From: Chroococcidiopsis sp. CCMEE 29
GTDB lineage: Bacteria; Cyanobacteriota; Cyanobacteriia; Cyanobacteriales; Chroococcidiopsidaceae
NCBI RefSeq assembly: GCF_023558375.1
Contig: NZ_CP083761.1
Span: 3,708,501-3,772,500 of the forward strand
Length of the DNA stretch: 64,000 nt
Direction: 5' to 3'
Made by a program: the position numbers and the translations under genes. The first letter of the stretch is position 1. Each line of letters starts with the position of its first letter. Below are positions 8,403-16,932 of the stretch, piece by piece. The notes under the pieces were generated by a model. The model searched no databases. It worked only from the letters and a program-made list of their open reading frames with translations, and was not told the DNA's origin.

Positions 8403-10895
8403 ATGGCGAAAATCTTAATACGCTCTCGATTGCAGCGCTACGGTTTCGCTGTCTTAGCCGTGGCGATCGCGCTACTGGTAAAGCTGCTGCTAGCGCCACT
8501 CATTCAGGAAGAAAGCCCATTTCTCCTGTTTTTTGCCCCGCTGGTAGTAAGTGCCTGGTATGGCGGCTTGGGGCCGGGGCTACTGGCTACTGTTTTAGCA
8601 GGTTTGAGCAGCGATTACTTCTTTTTAATTCCAACATATTCATTTACACTCATTAGCTTTGGTAAAGCCTTACGGCTAAGTCTCTTTATCATCGAGGGGT
8701 TTTCGATCAGCTGGTTGAGTGCAACGCTAAAGGCTGCCAAGCAGCAAGCTGATGTCAACGCGCTGGTATTGCAGCAAAGCGAAGAGCGCTTCCGCCTGTT
8801 GGTGGAGGGTGTAAAGGATTATGCAATTTTTGCCTTAGACCCTGATGGATACATTATCAGTTGGAACTTGGGGGCAGAACGCATTAAGGGTTATCGAGTT
8901 CAAGAAATCATTGGTCAGCATTTTTCTCGCTTTTACTTCAGGGAAGATGTTGAGCGAGGTAAGCCCGAAAGAGAACTTCAAATAGCAGTAGAGGCAGGTC
9001 GATTTGAAGAGGAAGGCTGGCGAATACGCAAGGATGGGTCGCGGTTCTGGGCTAATGTTGTGATTACGGCATTACGAGACAAAGCGGGGAATCTGCGTGG
9101 TTTTGCCAAAGTCACGCGCGACATCACCGAACGCAAGCGGACAGAGGATGCGCTACGAGAGAGCGAGCAGCAATTCCGAGCTACATTCAATCAGGCTGCT
9201 GTCGGGATTGCCCATGTGGGGATAAATGGACGGTGGCTACTGGTTAACCAAAAGCTTTGCGAGATTGTGGGTTACACGCAGGAGGAGCTATTAAAGCGAA
9301 CTTTTCAGGATATTACACACCCCGATGACCTCAATGCCGATCTAGAGTACGTGCGGCAAATGTTGACTAATCAGATCCAGACTTATTCAATGGAGAAGCG
9401 CTATATCCATAGCGATCGTTCTCAGATCTGGATTAATTTAACCGTATCGCTTGTACGTGGTTTCTCCGGTGAGCCGAAGTATTTCATTTCCGTGATTGAA
9501 GATATTAGCGATCGCAAACGAGCACAAGAGGCACTACGCCGCTCTGCCGAACGCTTGGCAGCTCTGCATGCAATTGATCGCTCGATTCTGGCAGCGCAAT
9601 CACCGGCAGAACTCGCCCATGCTGCGCTTTCACGGATGCGACAGCTAGTGCCTTGTCAGCAAGCCTGTGTGGTGTTGTTTAACTTTGAACAAGGTGAAGC
9701 CAACATCCTAGCAGCAAGCACGAATAGAGACTTGGAGTCTCCCGAAGGCACAATTATCCCAATTGCAGACTTTGTTCTGAGTGAGGTATGGCGACAACAA
9801 GGGCAAATTCTTTATGTAGAGGACATTGCCAGACTTGAGCGTTGTCCTTCTCAACTAGAGCGTCGCTTAGCTGAAGGAATGCATAGCTTTATAGCTGTAT
9901 CTCTAATGGTTGACCAAGATCTGATTGGCGAACTTAACCTGTTTGCTAGTCAACCCGCAGCATTTAATTCAGAGTACAGTGAAATTGCCCGTGAGGTTGG
10001 CGATCAGCTAGCGATCGCCATTCAGCAAGCCCGACTGCGGGAACAACTCCAGCGTTATGCCACTGAACTAGAGCAGCGTGTAGCTGCTCGCACTGCCGCT
10101 CTCCAGGATGCTAACACTGAACTGGAGGCTTTTGCCTATTCTGTCTCCCACGACTTACGCGCCCCACTGCGTGCGATGCAGGGATTTGCCCAAGCATTGT
10201 TGGAGGACTACGGTCACCAGCTAGACTCAGTGGGTGAAGATTACGCCCGCCGCATTGTCGCTGCTGCTAGCCGGATGGATACCTTAATCAATGAACTACT
10301 GGCTTACAGCCGTCTCAGTCGAGCTGAAATCAGCCTTCAGCCGATCAACCTGCAAGCAGCGGTAGCAGAGGCGCTGGCTCAGCTAGAGATAGAAATTCAG
10401 GACAAACAAGCCCAGGTGAATGTAGAGGAACCATTGCCAGAAGTCCTCGGTCATCGCACTACTCTAGTCCAAGTCTTGCTCAATCTATTAACCAATGCGA
10501 TTAAATTTGTACATCCTGGAGTACAGCCGCAGGTGCGGGTATGGGCAGAGGAGGTAACAACAGCAGGGGAAGCAGGGGAAGCAGGGGGAGCAGGGGAAGA
10601 AAATTCAATCCAAAATCCAAAATCCAAAATCCAAGATCCCTATGGTCCCTCATCAAGCAAGTGGCTGCGCCTATGGGTGGAAGATAATGGCATTGGCATC
10701 GCCCCAGAACACCAGCAACGGATTTTCCGGGTTTTTGAGCGTCTGCACGGGATGGAAACCTACGCTGGCATTGGGATTGGATTGGCGATCGTTCGTAAAG
10801 GCGTTGAGCGCATGGGTGGTCACATCGGGGTAGAATCACACGTTGGTCAAGGTAGCCGATTTTGGATTCAGCTGCCAAAAGCAGTCAGAAATTAA
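8403..10895 (+). CDS. Membrane-anchored sensor histidine kinase: DUF4118-like, PAS, PAS, GAF, HisKA, HATPase
   Basis: This is an 830-residue kinase. Residues about 10-100 contain several hydrophobic helices of KdpD-like DUF4118 type. Two PAS domains follow (about 125-245 and 250-375, each ending in a D-I-T/S-ERK/DRK signature), then GAF (about 390-545). The HisKA helix carries the phosphorylatable His583 in SVSHDLRAPLRAM. The ATPase domain has an N-box (NLLTNAIKF), G1 (VEDNGIGI) and G2. G2 reads GIGIGLA instead of the usual GTGIGLA. Residues about 719-746, between N-box and G1, are repeat-encoded. It heads a four-gene signalling block; the next gene is an Rcp-type regulator 77 bp downstream. 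The signal is unknown. Confidence 0.9.
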   Translation: MAKILIRSRLQRYGFAVLAVAIALLVKLLLAPLIQEESPFLLFFAPLVVSAWYGGLGPGLLATVLAGLSSDYFFLIPTYSFTLISFGKALRLSLFIIEGFSISWLSATLKAAKQQADVNALVLQQSEERFRLLVEGVKDYAIFALDPDGYIISWNLGAERIKGYRVQEIIGQHFSRFYFREDVERGKPERELQIAVEAGRFEEEGWRIRKDGSRFWANVVITALRDKAGNLRGFAKVTRDITERKRTEDALRESEQQFRATFNQAAVGIAHVGINGRWLLVNQKLCEIVGYTQEELLKRTFQDITHPDDLNADLEYVRQMLTNQIQTYSMEKRYIHSDRSQIWINLTVSLVRGFSGEPKYFISVIEDISDRKRAQEALRRSAERLAALHAIDRSILAAQSPAELAHAALSRMRQLVPCQQACVVLFNFEQGEANILAASTNRDLESPEGTIIPIADFVLSEVWRQQGQILYVEDIARLERCPSQLERRLAEGMHSFIAVSLMVDQDLIGELNLFASQPAAFNSEYSEIAREVGDQLAIAIQQARLREQLQRYATELEQRVAARTAALQDANTELEAFAYSVSHDLRAPLRAMQGFAQALLEDYGHQLDSVGEDYARRIVAAASRMDTLINELLAYSRLSRAEISLQPINLQAAVAEALAQLEIEIQDKQAQVNVEEPLPEVLGHRTTLVQVLLNLLTNAIKFVHPGVQPQVRVWAEEVTTAGEAGEAGGAGEENSIQNPKSKIQDPYGPSSSKWLRLWVEDNGIGIAPEHQQRIFRVFERLHGMETYAGIGIGLAIVRKGVERMGGHIGVESHVGQGSRFWIQLPKAVRN
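10558..10642 (+). repeat. In-frame composite repeat inside the kinase ATP-binding domain
   Basis: GGGGAAGCA/GGGGGAGCA units are followed by a linker GAAAATTCAAT and three to four CCAAAAT heptamers, all in frame within the kinase gene. They encode a Gly-Glu-Ala run and then SIQNPKSKIQDP. A shorter version occurs at the homologous position of the neighbouring kinase gene. Confidence 0.92.
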
Positions 10896-10972
10896 CAATC
10901 AATAAATCAGACAAAGATTTAACCTGTTGCCATCCATCCGTGGCAAAGTAGGAGAAAACCGCTAAGAGATAA

Positions 10973-11428
10973 ATGAGCAACCTTGCCTATTACACCATTT
11001 TGCTAGTGGAGGACGACCCTAACGATGTCTTCTTAATCCAACGCGCCTTTCGGAGGATTAACCTCGCTAACCCGATTCAAGTGGTGCAAGACGGAGAGGC
11101 AGCTGTGCTATATCTTAGCGGACAAGAGCCCTATGCCGATCGCGATCGCTATCCTTTCCCTATACTGGTGCTGCTAGATTTGAAATTGCCCCGCCGCTCA
11201 GGTTTAGAGGTACTCGAATGGCTACGACAGCAGCCAAAACTAAAACGACTGCCAGTAGTGGTACTAACTTCTTCTAGAGAAAACTCCGATCTCAACCGAG
11301 CCTACGACTTAGGGGCTAACTCCTACTTAGTCAAACCCGTAGCTTTTGATGGCTTACTGGAGATGGTGAGAAGCCTCAACCAGTACTGGCTGATTCTGAA
11401 TGAAAAGCCGATTATCCAAGACGTTTGA
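10973..11428 (+). CDS. Stand-alone response regulator, Rcp1 type
   Basis: This is a 151-residue single receiver domain with the acidic pair in LLVEDDPNDVF, phospho-acceptor Asp in LVLLDLKLPRRSG, Thr/Ser in VVLTSS and Lys in YLVKPV. The insertion around YADRDRYPFP after strand 3 is typical of Rcp1-like regulators, which are partners of cyanobacterial phytochrome-like kinases. It has no output domain, so it probably relays phosphate by protein contact. It lies between two kinase genes and its stop overlaps a possible TTG start of the next gene. Confidence 0.92.
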   Translation: MSNLAYYTILLVEDDPNDVFLIQRAFRRINLANPIQVVQDGEAAVLYLSGQEPYADRDRYPFPILVLLDLKLPRRSGLEVLEWLRQQPKLKRLPVVVLTSSRENSDLNRAYDLGANSYLVKPVAFDGLLEMVRSLNQYWLILNEKPIIQDV

Positions 11429-11445
11429 AAAAGCAGGAGGGCAGT

Positions 11446-13035
11446 TTGAGTCAGACGATCCGCATTCTTCTGCTCGATGACAACCCGGATGATAGACTTC
11501 TTGCCATCCGGGAGCTACAGCGCGAGTTTTCCAACTTGCAGGTTGAGCAAATTACAGAGCAAGCAGGCTTTAACCAGGCACTGGCGGCAGACCATTTTGA
11601 CTTGGCAATTACAGACTATCATATGGGCTGGAGCAACGGCATTGAAGTTCTACGCACGATCAAAGCCCGCTATCCCAACCGTCCAGTGATTATGTTCACG
11701 AATACTGCCAGCCAGGAAACTGCCATAGAAGCGATGAAGGCAGGGCTAAACGATTACGTCCTCAAATCACCAAAACACTACATCCGTCTGCCAGTTGCGG
11801 TCAGGTCGGCATTAGAACGTGCTGAGGAGCAAAGAAGAGCAGTCCACATTGAAAACCGCCTGCAATCTTTGCTAAACCGGTTGAATTTAGGTGTGTTTCG
11901 TGCCAAGCAGGATGGAGAATTATTAGAGGGCAATGCTGCGTTTTTGCGTCTGCTACAAGTTAATTCGTTGCCAGAAGCGCAAGCTATCTATTTGCAACAG
12001 CTTTACTTACGGCGGGAAGTTAGTGCCTCAAGTCTGCGATGGGAGCGTGAATTGCAGTTGCGCCGACTTGACGGCAGCACGATCTGGGTTTTATTAAGCG
12101 AGACTCTTAGCTCCAATGAGGATGTAATCATAATTGACGGCTTACTGGAGGACATCAGCGATCGCCAGCGAACACAAGCAGAAATCCGCCTACTCAACGA
12201 GAACCTGGAACGCCGAGTCAGAGAGCGCACAGCAGAACTAGAAGCAGCCAACGAAGAATTGGAAGCTTTTTCTTATTCTGTCTCTCACGACCTACGAGAA
12301 CCGTTGCGAGCTATCCAAGGATTTACCCAGGCATTGCTTGAAGACTGCGGCGAGCAGTTGAATGCACTTGGTCAGGGCTACGCTCAACGGATTGTCGCTG
12401 CTGCCTATCGGTTGGAAACTTTAATTCAAGACCTGCTAACTTACAGTCGCCTCAGCCGCACGGATATGCAGCGATCGCCAGTTAACCTAACAGCGGTAAT
12501 GGCAGAAGTTTTAATCCAACTAGAGGAGGAACTACGCGATCGCCAGGTTCAGGTAACAGTAGAAGAACCACTGCCCTCAGTTGTAGGTGATTACACGACT
12601 CTAGTTCAGGTGGCAATCAATATACTCAGAAACGCTGTCAAATTTGTCGCTGCTGGGGTACAGCCGCAAGTACGAGTGTGGGCAGAGGAAATAACAACAG
12701 CAGGGGAAGCAGGGGAAGAAAATTCAATCCAAAATCCAAAATCCAAAATCCAAAATCCCTATCACCTCTCATCAAGCAAGTGGGTGCGGTTGTGGGTGGA
12801 AGACAATGGCATTGGAATTGAACCAAAATATCAAGCACAGATTTTCCGAGTTTTCGAGCGGTTGCATGGAGTGGAAACCTATCCTGGTACTGGCATTGGC
12901 TTAGCGATCGTCCATAAAGGTATGGAGCGCATGGGTGGTCGTGCAGGGGTGGAGTCACAGGTTGGTCAAGGTAGCCGATTTTGGATAGAATTGCCGCAAG
13001 CTTATTTAGAGGGGTCAGGGGGAGAACTTGGGTGA
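11446..13035 (+). CDS. Receiver-PAS-histidine kinase
   Basis: An N-terminal receiver (LLLDDNPDDR, ITDYHMGWSNG, FTNTASQE, YVLKSP) is followed by a divergent PAS domain, HisKA with the His in SYSVSHDLREPLRAI (residue 281 from this start) and HATPase (N-box NILRNAVKF, G1 VEDNGIGI, G2 GTGIGLA). The start is decided by a strong AGGAGG at 11435-11440, five bases before a TTG at 11446; a TTG at 11425 overlapping the previous stop is also in frame. The last third is closely similar to the kinase at 8403, including a repeat-encoded loop between N-box and G1, so the two share a recent duplication or gene conversion. Confidence 0.88.
   Translation: MSQTIRILLLDDNPDDRLLAIRELQREFSNLQVEQITEQAGFNQALAADHFDLAITDYHMGWSNGIEVLRTIKARYPNRPVIMFTNTASQETAIEAMKAGLNDYVLKSPKHYIRLPVAVRSALERAEEQRRAVHIENRLQSLLNRLNLGVFRAKQDGELLEGNAAFLRLLQVNSLPEAQAIYLQQLYLRREVSASSLRWERELQLRRLDGSTIWVLLSETLSSNEDVIIIDGLLEDISDRQRTQAEIRLLNENLERRVRERTAELEAANEELEAFSYSVSHDLREPLRAIQGFTQALLEDCGEQLNALGQGYAQRIVAAAYRLETLIQDLLTYSRLSRTDMQRSPVNLTAVMAEVLIQLEEELRDRQVQVTVEEPLPSVVGDYTTLVQVAINILRNAVKFVAAGVQPQVRVWAEEITTAGEAGEENSIQNPKSKIQNPYHLSSSKWVRLWVEDNGIGIEPKYQAQIFRVFERLHGVETYPGTGIGLAIVHKGMERMGGRAGVESQVGQGSRFWIELPQAYLEGSGGELG
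12697..12768 (+). repeat. In-frame composite repeat in second kinase, same site as in the first
   Basis: Two GGGGAAGCA-like units, the linker GAAAATTCAAT and four CCAAAAT heptamers are read in frame as TAGEAGEENSIQNPKSKIQN. The insertion lies at the same point between N-box and G1 as in the kinase at 8403, but with fewer purine-rich units and one more heptamer. Confidence 0.92.
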
Positions 13036-13126
13036 CTCCCACATTGGTGTTCACCTCAAAACAATCAGCACCATTGCAGAAGAATCAAGCACAATATTCC
13101 ATAGACATACTGACCATTGACCCTAC

Positions 13127-15103
13127 ATGGTACGCATCCTAATCATTGATGACAACCCAGATGATCGACTCCTGGCAATCCGCGAACTAAGTCGAGCGTT
13201 TAGCGACCTAATTGTAGAGCAGATTGCAGAGGCAGAAGGCCTTGAGCAAATACTCTTAGCCAGCAACTTTGACTTAGTAATTACAGACTACCGATTGCGA
13301 TGGAGTGACGGTATATCAGTGTTGCGTGCCATTAAAGCCCAATATCCTGCTCTCCCAGTTGTCATGTTCACCAATAGCGGTAACGAGGAGATCGCCGTCG
13401 AGGCGATGAAGGCAGGACTGGATGACTATGTGATCAAATCACCCAACCGTTACTTTCGACTACCCGTTGCGGTGCGTTCTTCCTTGAAGCAGGCACGGCA
13501 GCGCCAAGCACTCAAAGAGGCAGAAACCCGCTACAGTGATTTGTTTGATCGGGTGCCGGTGGGACTTTACCGGATCGCGCCGAATGGGAAGATGCTTGAA
13601 GCCAACCCAGCAATGGTGCAATTGTTGGGCTATCCAGATCAACAAACTTTGCTAGCTGCTCAAACTGTTGATTTTTATGTGGACGCACAGGCGCATCAAC
13701 AGTGGCGGCAGCTGATGGAACGCGATGGTACGGTGCGAGATTTTGAAACACTGCTTCGCACCTTGGACGGCAAGCTGATTTGGGTACGTCATAATGCCAG
13801 AGCCATTAGAAATGGTGAGGATGTTTTGTACTACGAGGGCGCGATTGAGGATGTAACTGAGCGCAAGCAGGCGGAGGAAGAACGTAAAGCGTTATTGGCT
13901 CGGGAGCAGGCAGCACGCGCTGAGGCGGAAGCAGCTAGCCGGATGAAGGATGAGTTCCTTGCCACTATTTCCCATGAGTTGCGGACACCCCTCAACGCTA
14001 TGCTGGGCTGGGCTAGTCTGCTACGTAGCCGCAAGCTGAACGAAGCTACCACCGCTCGCGCCTTAGAGACGATTGAGCGCAACGCCAAGGCGCAAACTCA
14101 GATGGTCGAGGATTTACTGGATGTATCGCGGATTATTCGTGGAAAGTTACGCCTGACAACCCACCCAGTCGATCTAGTTTTCGTGATTGAGGCAGCTCTT
14201 GAGGCAGTGCAACCAACAGTTGCTGCTAAGTCTATCGAGCTGGAAAAGCTTTATGAAGGGGTACAAGGTCAAGCAATTATGGTTATGGGTGATTCAAACC
14301 GCTTGCAGCAAATTGTCTGGAATCTCCTTACCAATGCGATTAAGTTCACACCCACTAGAGGAAGGGTTAAGGTGCATTTGTCAGTAGTCAGTGGCAACGA
14401 ACAACAAACAACAGCAACCTACGCCCAAATTCAGGTAAGCGACACGGGCTGCGGCATTAGTGCCGAGTTTCTCCCCTATATCTTCGAGCACTTCCGGCAG
14501 GCAGATAGCACAAGTACGCGATCGCAAGGGGGTTTAGGGCTGGGACTGGCAATTGTCCGCCAACTAGTAGAAATACACGGCGGTACCGTCTATGCCAATA
14601 GCCCAGGTGTTGGTCAGGGAGCGACATTTACTGTCAAGCTGCCACTTCTAGAAGGGAGCAGGGGGAGCAGGGAGCAGGGGGAGCAGGGGGAGAACAAAAC
14701 ATTCTTTCCCTCGCCCCTCCTTGGCTTGCAAGTGTTGCTAGTAGAAGATGAGGTTGATACGCGCGAGGTGCTGACACTGGCGCTCGAACAATATGGAGCT
14801 GAGGTGACAGCTGTCGCTTCAGCCGCTGAGGCAAAAAGCGCGATCACTAAATTCCAACCAGATGTCATTATTAGCGACATTGCTATGCCCGAGGAAGATG
14901 GCTACGCCCTGATTCAGCAGCTTAGGGAGCGGGGAAAACAGATGCCAGCAATTGCGCTGACGGCTTATGCCCGAGACTCAGACCGAACAGCAGCGATCGC
15001 AGCTGGTTTCCAGAAGCACCTCTCCAAGCCAGTAGAGCCAGAGGAGTTGGCAGCAGTAGTTGCTGACCTAGTTGGCAGCAAGCAAAGAGTGAGTAGCGAG
15101 TAG
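13127..15103 (+). CDS. Hybrid sensor kinase: receiver-PAS-HisKA-HATPase-receiver
   Basis: This is a 658-residue protein. An N-terminal receiver (ILIIDDNPDDR, VITDYRLRWSDG) is followed by a PAS domain ending in EDVTERKQAEE and a HisKA domain with His283 in FLATISHELRTPLNAML. The HATPase has NLLTNAIKF, VSDTGCGI and GLGLGLAIV, and the C-terminal receiver has LLVEDEVDTRE, ISDIAMPEEDG and LSKPVEPEE. Two receivers flanking one kinase imply a relay with both input and output phosphorylation. The linker to the C-terminal receiver (GSRGSREQGEQGEN) is repeat-encoded. It is the last gene of the block, 91 bp after the previous kinase. Confidence 0.92.
   Translation: MVRILIIDDNPDDRLLAIRELSRAFSDLIVEQIAEAEGLEQILLASNFDLVITDYRLRWSDGISVLRAIKAQYPALPVVMFTNSGNEEIAVEAMKAGLDDYVIKSPNRYFRLPVAVRSSLKQARQRQALKEAETRYSDLFDRVPVGLYRIAPNGKMLEANPAMVQLLGYPDQQTLLAAQTVDFYVDAQAHQQWRQLMERDGTVRDFETLLRTLDGKLIWVRHNARAIRNGEDVLYYEGAIEDVTERKQAEEERKALLAREQAARAEAEAASRMKDEFLATISHELRTPLNAMLGWASLLRSRKLNEATTARALETIERNAKAQTQMVEDLLDVSRIIRGKLRLTTHPVDLVFVIEAALEAVQPTVAAKSIELEKLYEGVQGQAIMVMGDSNRLQQIVWNLLTNAIKFTPTRGRVKVHLSVVSGNEQQTTATYAQIQVSDTGCGISAEFLPYIFEHFRQADSTSTRSQGGLGLGLAIVRQLVEIHGGTVYANSPGVGQGATFTVKLPLLEGSRGSREQGEQGENKTFFPSPLLGLQVLLVEDEVDTREVLTLALEQYGAEVTAVASAAEAKSAITKFQPDVIISDIAMPEEDGYALIQQLRERGKQMPAIALTAYARDSDRTAAIAAGFQKHLSKPVEPEELAAVVADLVGSKQRVSSE
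14652..14694 (+). repeat. In-frame GGGGGAGCA repeat in hybrid kinase linker
   Basis: A purine-rich run of GGGAGCAG-type units is read in frame as a Gly/Ser/Glu/Gln-rich linker between the ATPase domain and the C-terminal receiver. It is the third repeat insertion into this signalling block, here in a flexible linker rather than inside a folded domain. Confidence 0.9.
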
Positions 15104-15187
15104 AGAGCAGGGGAGGCAGGGGGAGCAAGAATGTAATCCAAAATCCAAAATCCAAAATCCAAAATCTAAAATCCCCTAACCCCTAAC
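15104..15187. repeat. Composite STRR block, copy A
   Basis: The order is purine-rich (GGGGAGGCA, GGGGGAGCA), linker AAGAATGTAAT, four CCAAAAT heptamers, one CTAAAAT, then two CCCCTAA units. The last units contain the stop codon of the reverse-strand gene that ends at 15176. Copies with the same order and nearly the same linker lie at 30523-30622 and 37881-37988. Confidence 0.92.
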
Positions 15188-15568
15188 CTTTTGAGATTGC
15201 AGAAATTGACGTAAGCGTAACAAACTAAGCGTTTGACCTAAATTCAACGGCAGCAGTGATATTCCTTCCAAGCGAGACTGTACCCAGCCTTCTCCCCAGT
15301 ACCATTCGTGGAATCCGTCAATTCCCTGACTGAGTAACAAGCGCAGACAAATTGGTGTTGCGACTTGCACTTGATGCTGAATAGCGACTGGTCCAGTCCA
15401 GCTAGTGAACGTGAGACCTTGATGTAGTTGTTCTGGCATTCCTGCCGCTAAGCGTTGAGGCCACAGCCATTGTTGCAGCTGCACAGGACGGAGCAAACTG
15501 TCTCGAATTACAGTTTCTGATGCTTCTACCTCAATTCGCAATTGGATTTGTTGAAAATTACCAAACAT
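15176..15568 (-). CDS. Conserved START/SRPBCC-like small protein
   Basis: This protein of about 130 residues begins MFGNFQQIQLRIEVEASETVIRD. The pattern of a strand, a helix (LLRPVQLQQWLWPQRL) and later Trp-rich strands (FHEWYWGEGWVQSRLEGISLLP) resembles polyketide-cyclase/START-like proteins, which bind hydrophobic ligands. This is a fold-level guess. The ATG at 15568 is preferred over an upstream in-frame TTG at 15610. The last codons and the stop (AAG GTT AGG GGT TAG) lie inside a CCCCTAA repeat, so the C-terminus has been redefined by the repeat. Confidence 0.65.
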   Translation of the reverse strand: MFGNFQQIQLRIEVEASETVIRDSLLRPVQLQQWLWPQRLAAGMPEQLHQGLTFTSWTGPVAIQHQVQVATPICLRLLLSQGIDGFHEWYWGEGWVQSRLEGISLLPLNLGQTLSLLRLRQFLQSQKVRG

Positions 15569-15642
15569 AATGAGCGATCGCAAGAGCGTTTGTTCTTTCA
15601 GTATGACCAAAGAAGCAGAAGCCAGTTGGGGCAGCAGGCGGC

Positions 15643-16932
15643 TTAGGCAGTGCGGAGCCGTTTTCGAACGCGAGTCCCTGTTGAGGTGTTTTTTTTGCTG
15701 GGAGTGGGTGTGGATTGTGCCTGGGACTTTGCCGGCTTACTGCGACCTTGAGTTGATCGCTGACGGTTTGATTGGTCTGACCCCGGTTGGACTGGAGAAG
15801 TTGGCTCGTATCCTGAAATTACTTCTTTGGCAAGAGCCTGATTGAGCAATCGTTCGATGTTCTCCAGGAGTGGATATTCATCTCCGCAGACGAGAGAAAT
15901 GGCTCGCCCTTCATTGCCGGCGCGACCTGTGCGACCAATGCGATGCACGTAGTCTTCTGGGACATTGGGCAGTTCAAAGTTTACTACGTGAGGGAGCTGA
16001 TCGATATCTAGGCCCCGAGACGCGACGTCGGTAGCGACTAATACCCGCACCTTTCTCTGCTTAAAGTCACTCAGGGCACGGGTGCGGGCTGCCTGACTTT
16101 TATTGCCATGAATTGCAGTGGTTTTCAGCCCATCTTTAGATAGCTGCTCGGCTAGACGGTTGGCACCATGTTTCGTACGGGTGAAGACCAGCACCTGTTG
16201 CCAGTTGTGGAACCCGATCATATAAGAAAGCAGTTCTCGCTTGCGATCGCGATCAACCGGATGAACCACCTGTTCCACTTGCTCAGCGGCGGTATTACGG
16301 GGAGCTACTTCGATCAGGGTTGGAGATTTTAGTAGAGTGGTGGCAAGCTGTTGGATCGCTTTGGAGAAGGTGGCGGAAAACATCAGCGTTTGCCGGGATG
16401 AGGGCAGTTTCGCCAGGATTTTGCGGATGTCGTGGATGAAGCCCATATCTAACATGCGATCGCATTCATCCAGCACCAGGATCTCTATCTGGGATAGATC
16501 GAGAATCTTTTGCCCCAAGTGGTCGAGCAACCGACCGGGAGTGGCGACCAGAATATCAACCCCCCAGCGCAGCATTTGAATTTGTGGTTCAATTCCGACG
16601 CCGCCATAGACTACTGCCGATCGCAGGGATAGGTATTTACCATAGGTTTTGACGCTATCACCCACCTGAGCTGCCAGCTCGCGAGTAGGGGTGAGGATGA
16701 GGGCACGAGGAGTGCGATGTCCCCTGTCGAGGTTTGTGGTGTTAAGACGTTGCAGTAGAGGCAGGGTAAAGCCAGCTGTCTTGCCTGTTCCGGTTTGGGC
16801 ACTGGCGAAAACATCTTGCCCTTGTAGGATGGCGGGAATTGCCTGCTGCTGAATGGGAGTTGGCTTGGTGTAGCCCTGCTCAGCAACAGCACGAAGCAGG
16901 TCAGTCGAAAGACCAAGGTTATGAAATGTCAT
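15643..16932 (-). CDS. DEAD-box ATP-dependent RNA helicase, RhlE/Crh type
   Basis: This 429-residue helicase shows the Q motif ([14 protein letters not shown]), motif I (AQTGTGKT), PTREL, motif II as DECD rather than DEAD ([13 protein letters not shown]), SAT, and motif [13 protein letters not shown] basic, Ser/Thr/Gln-rich tail of about 50 residues follows the helicase core and is typical of RhlE-like proteins that use the tail for RNA contact. In cyanobacteria such helicases respond to cold and redox; that role is inferred from the family only. It begins at an ATG at 16930-16932. Confidence 0.94.
   Translation of the reverse strand: MTFHNLGLSTDLLRAVAEQGYTKPTPIQQQAIPAILQGQDVFASAQTGTGKTAGFTLPLLQRLNTTNLDRGHRTPRALILTPTRELAAQVGDSVKTYGKYLSLRSAVVYGGVGIEPQIQMLRWGVDILVATPGRLLDHLGQKILDLSQIEILVLDECDRMLDMGFIHDIRKILAKLPSSRQTLMFSATFSKAIQQLATTLLKSPTLIEVAPRNTAAEQVEQVVHPVDRDRKRELLSYMIGFHNWQQVLVFTRTKHGANRLAEQLSKDGLKTTAIHGNKSQAARTRALSDFKQRKVRVLVATDVASRGLDIDQLPHVVNFELPNVPEDYVHRIGRTGRAGNEGRAISLVCGDEYPLLENIERLLNQALAKEVISGYEPTSPVQPGSDQSNRQRSTQGRSKPAKSQAQSTPTPSKKNTSTGTRVRKRLRTA

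Noticed and set aside
10501-10878. Reverse-strand frame of 125 codons with FGFWILDFGLNFLPLL
   Set aside because: It is the antisense of CCAAAAT and GGGGAGCA repeats inside the kinase; the same peptide appears wherever the repeat occurs (also 12638-13054 and 14922-15162).
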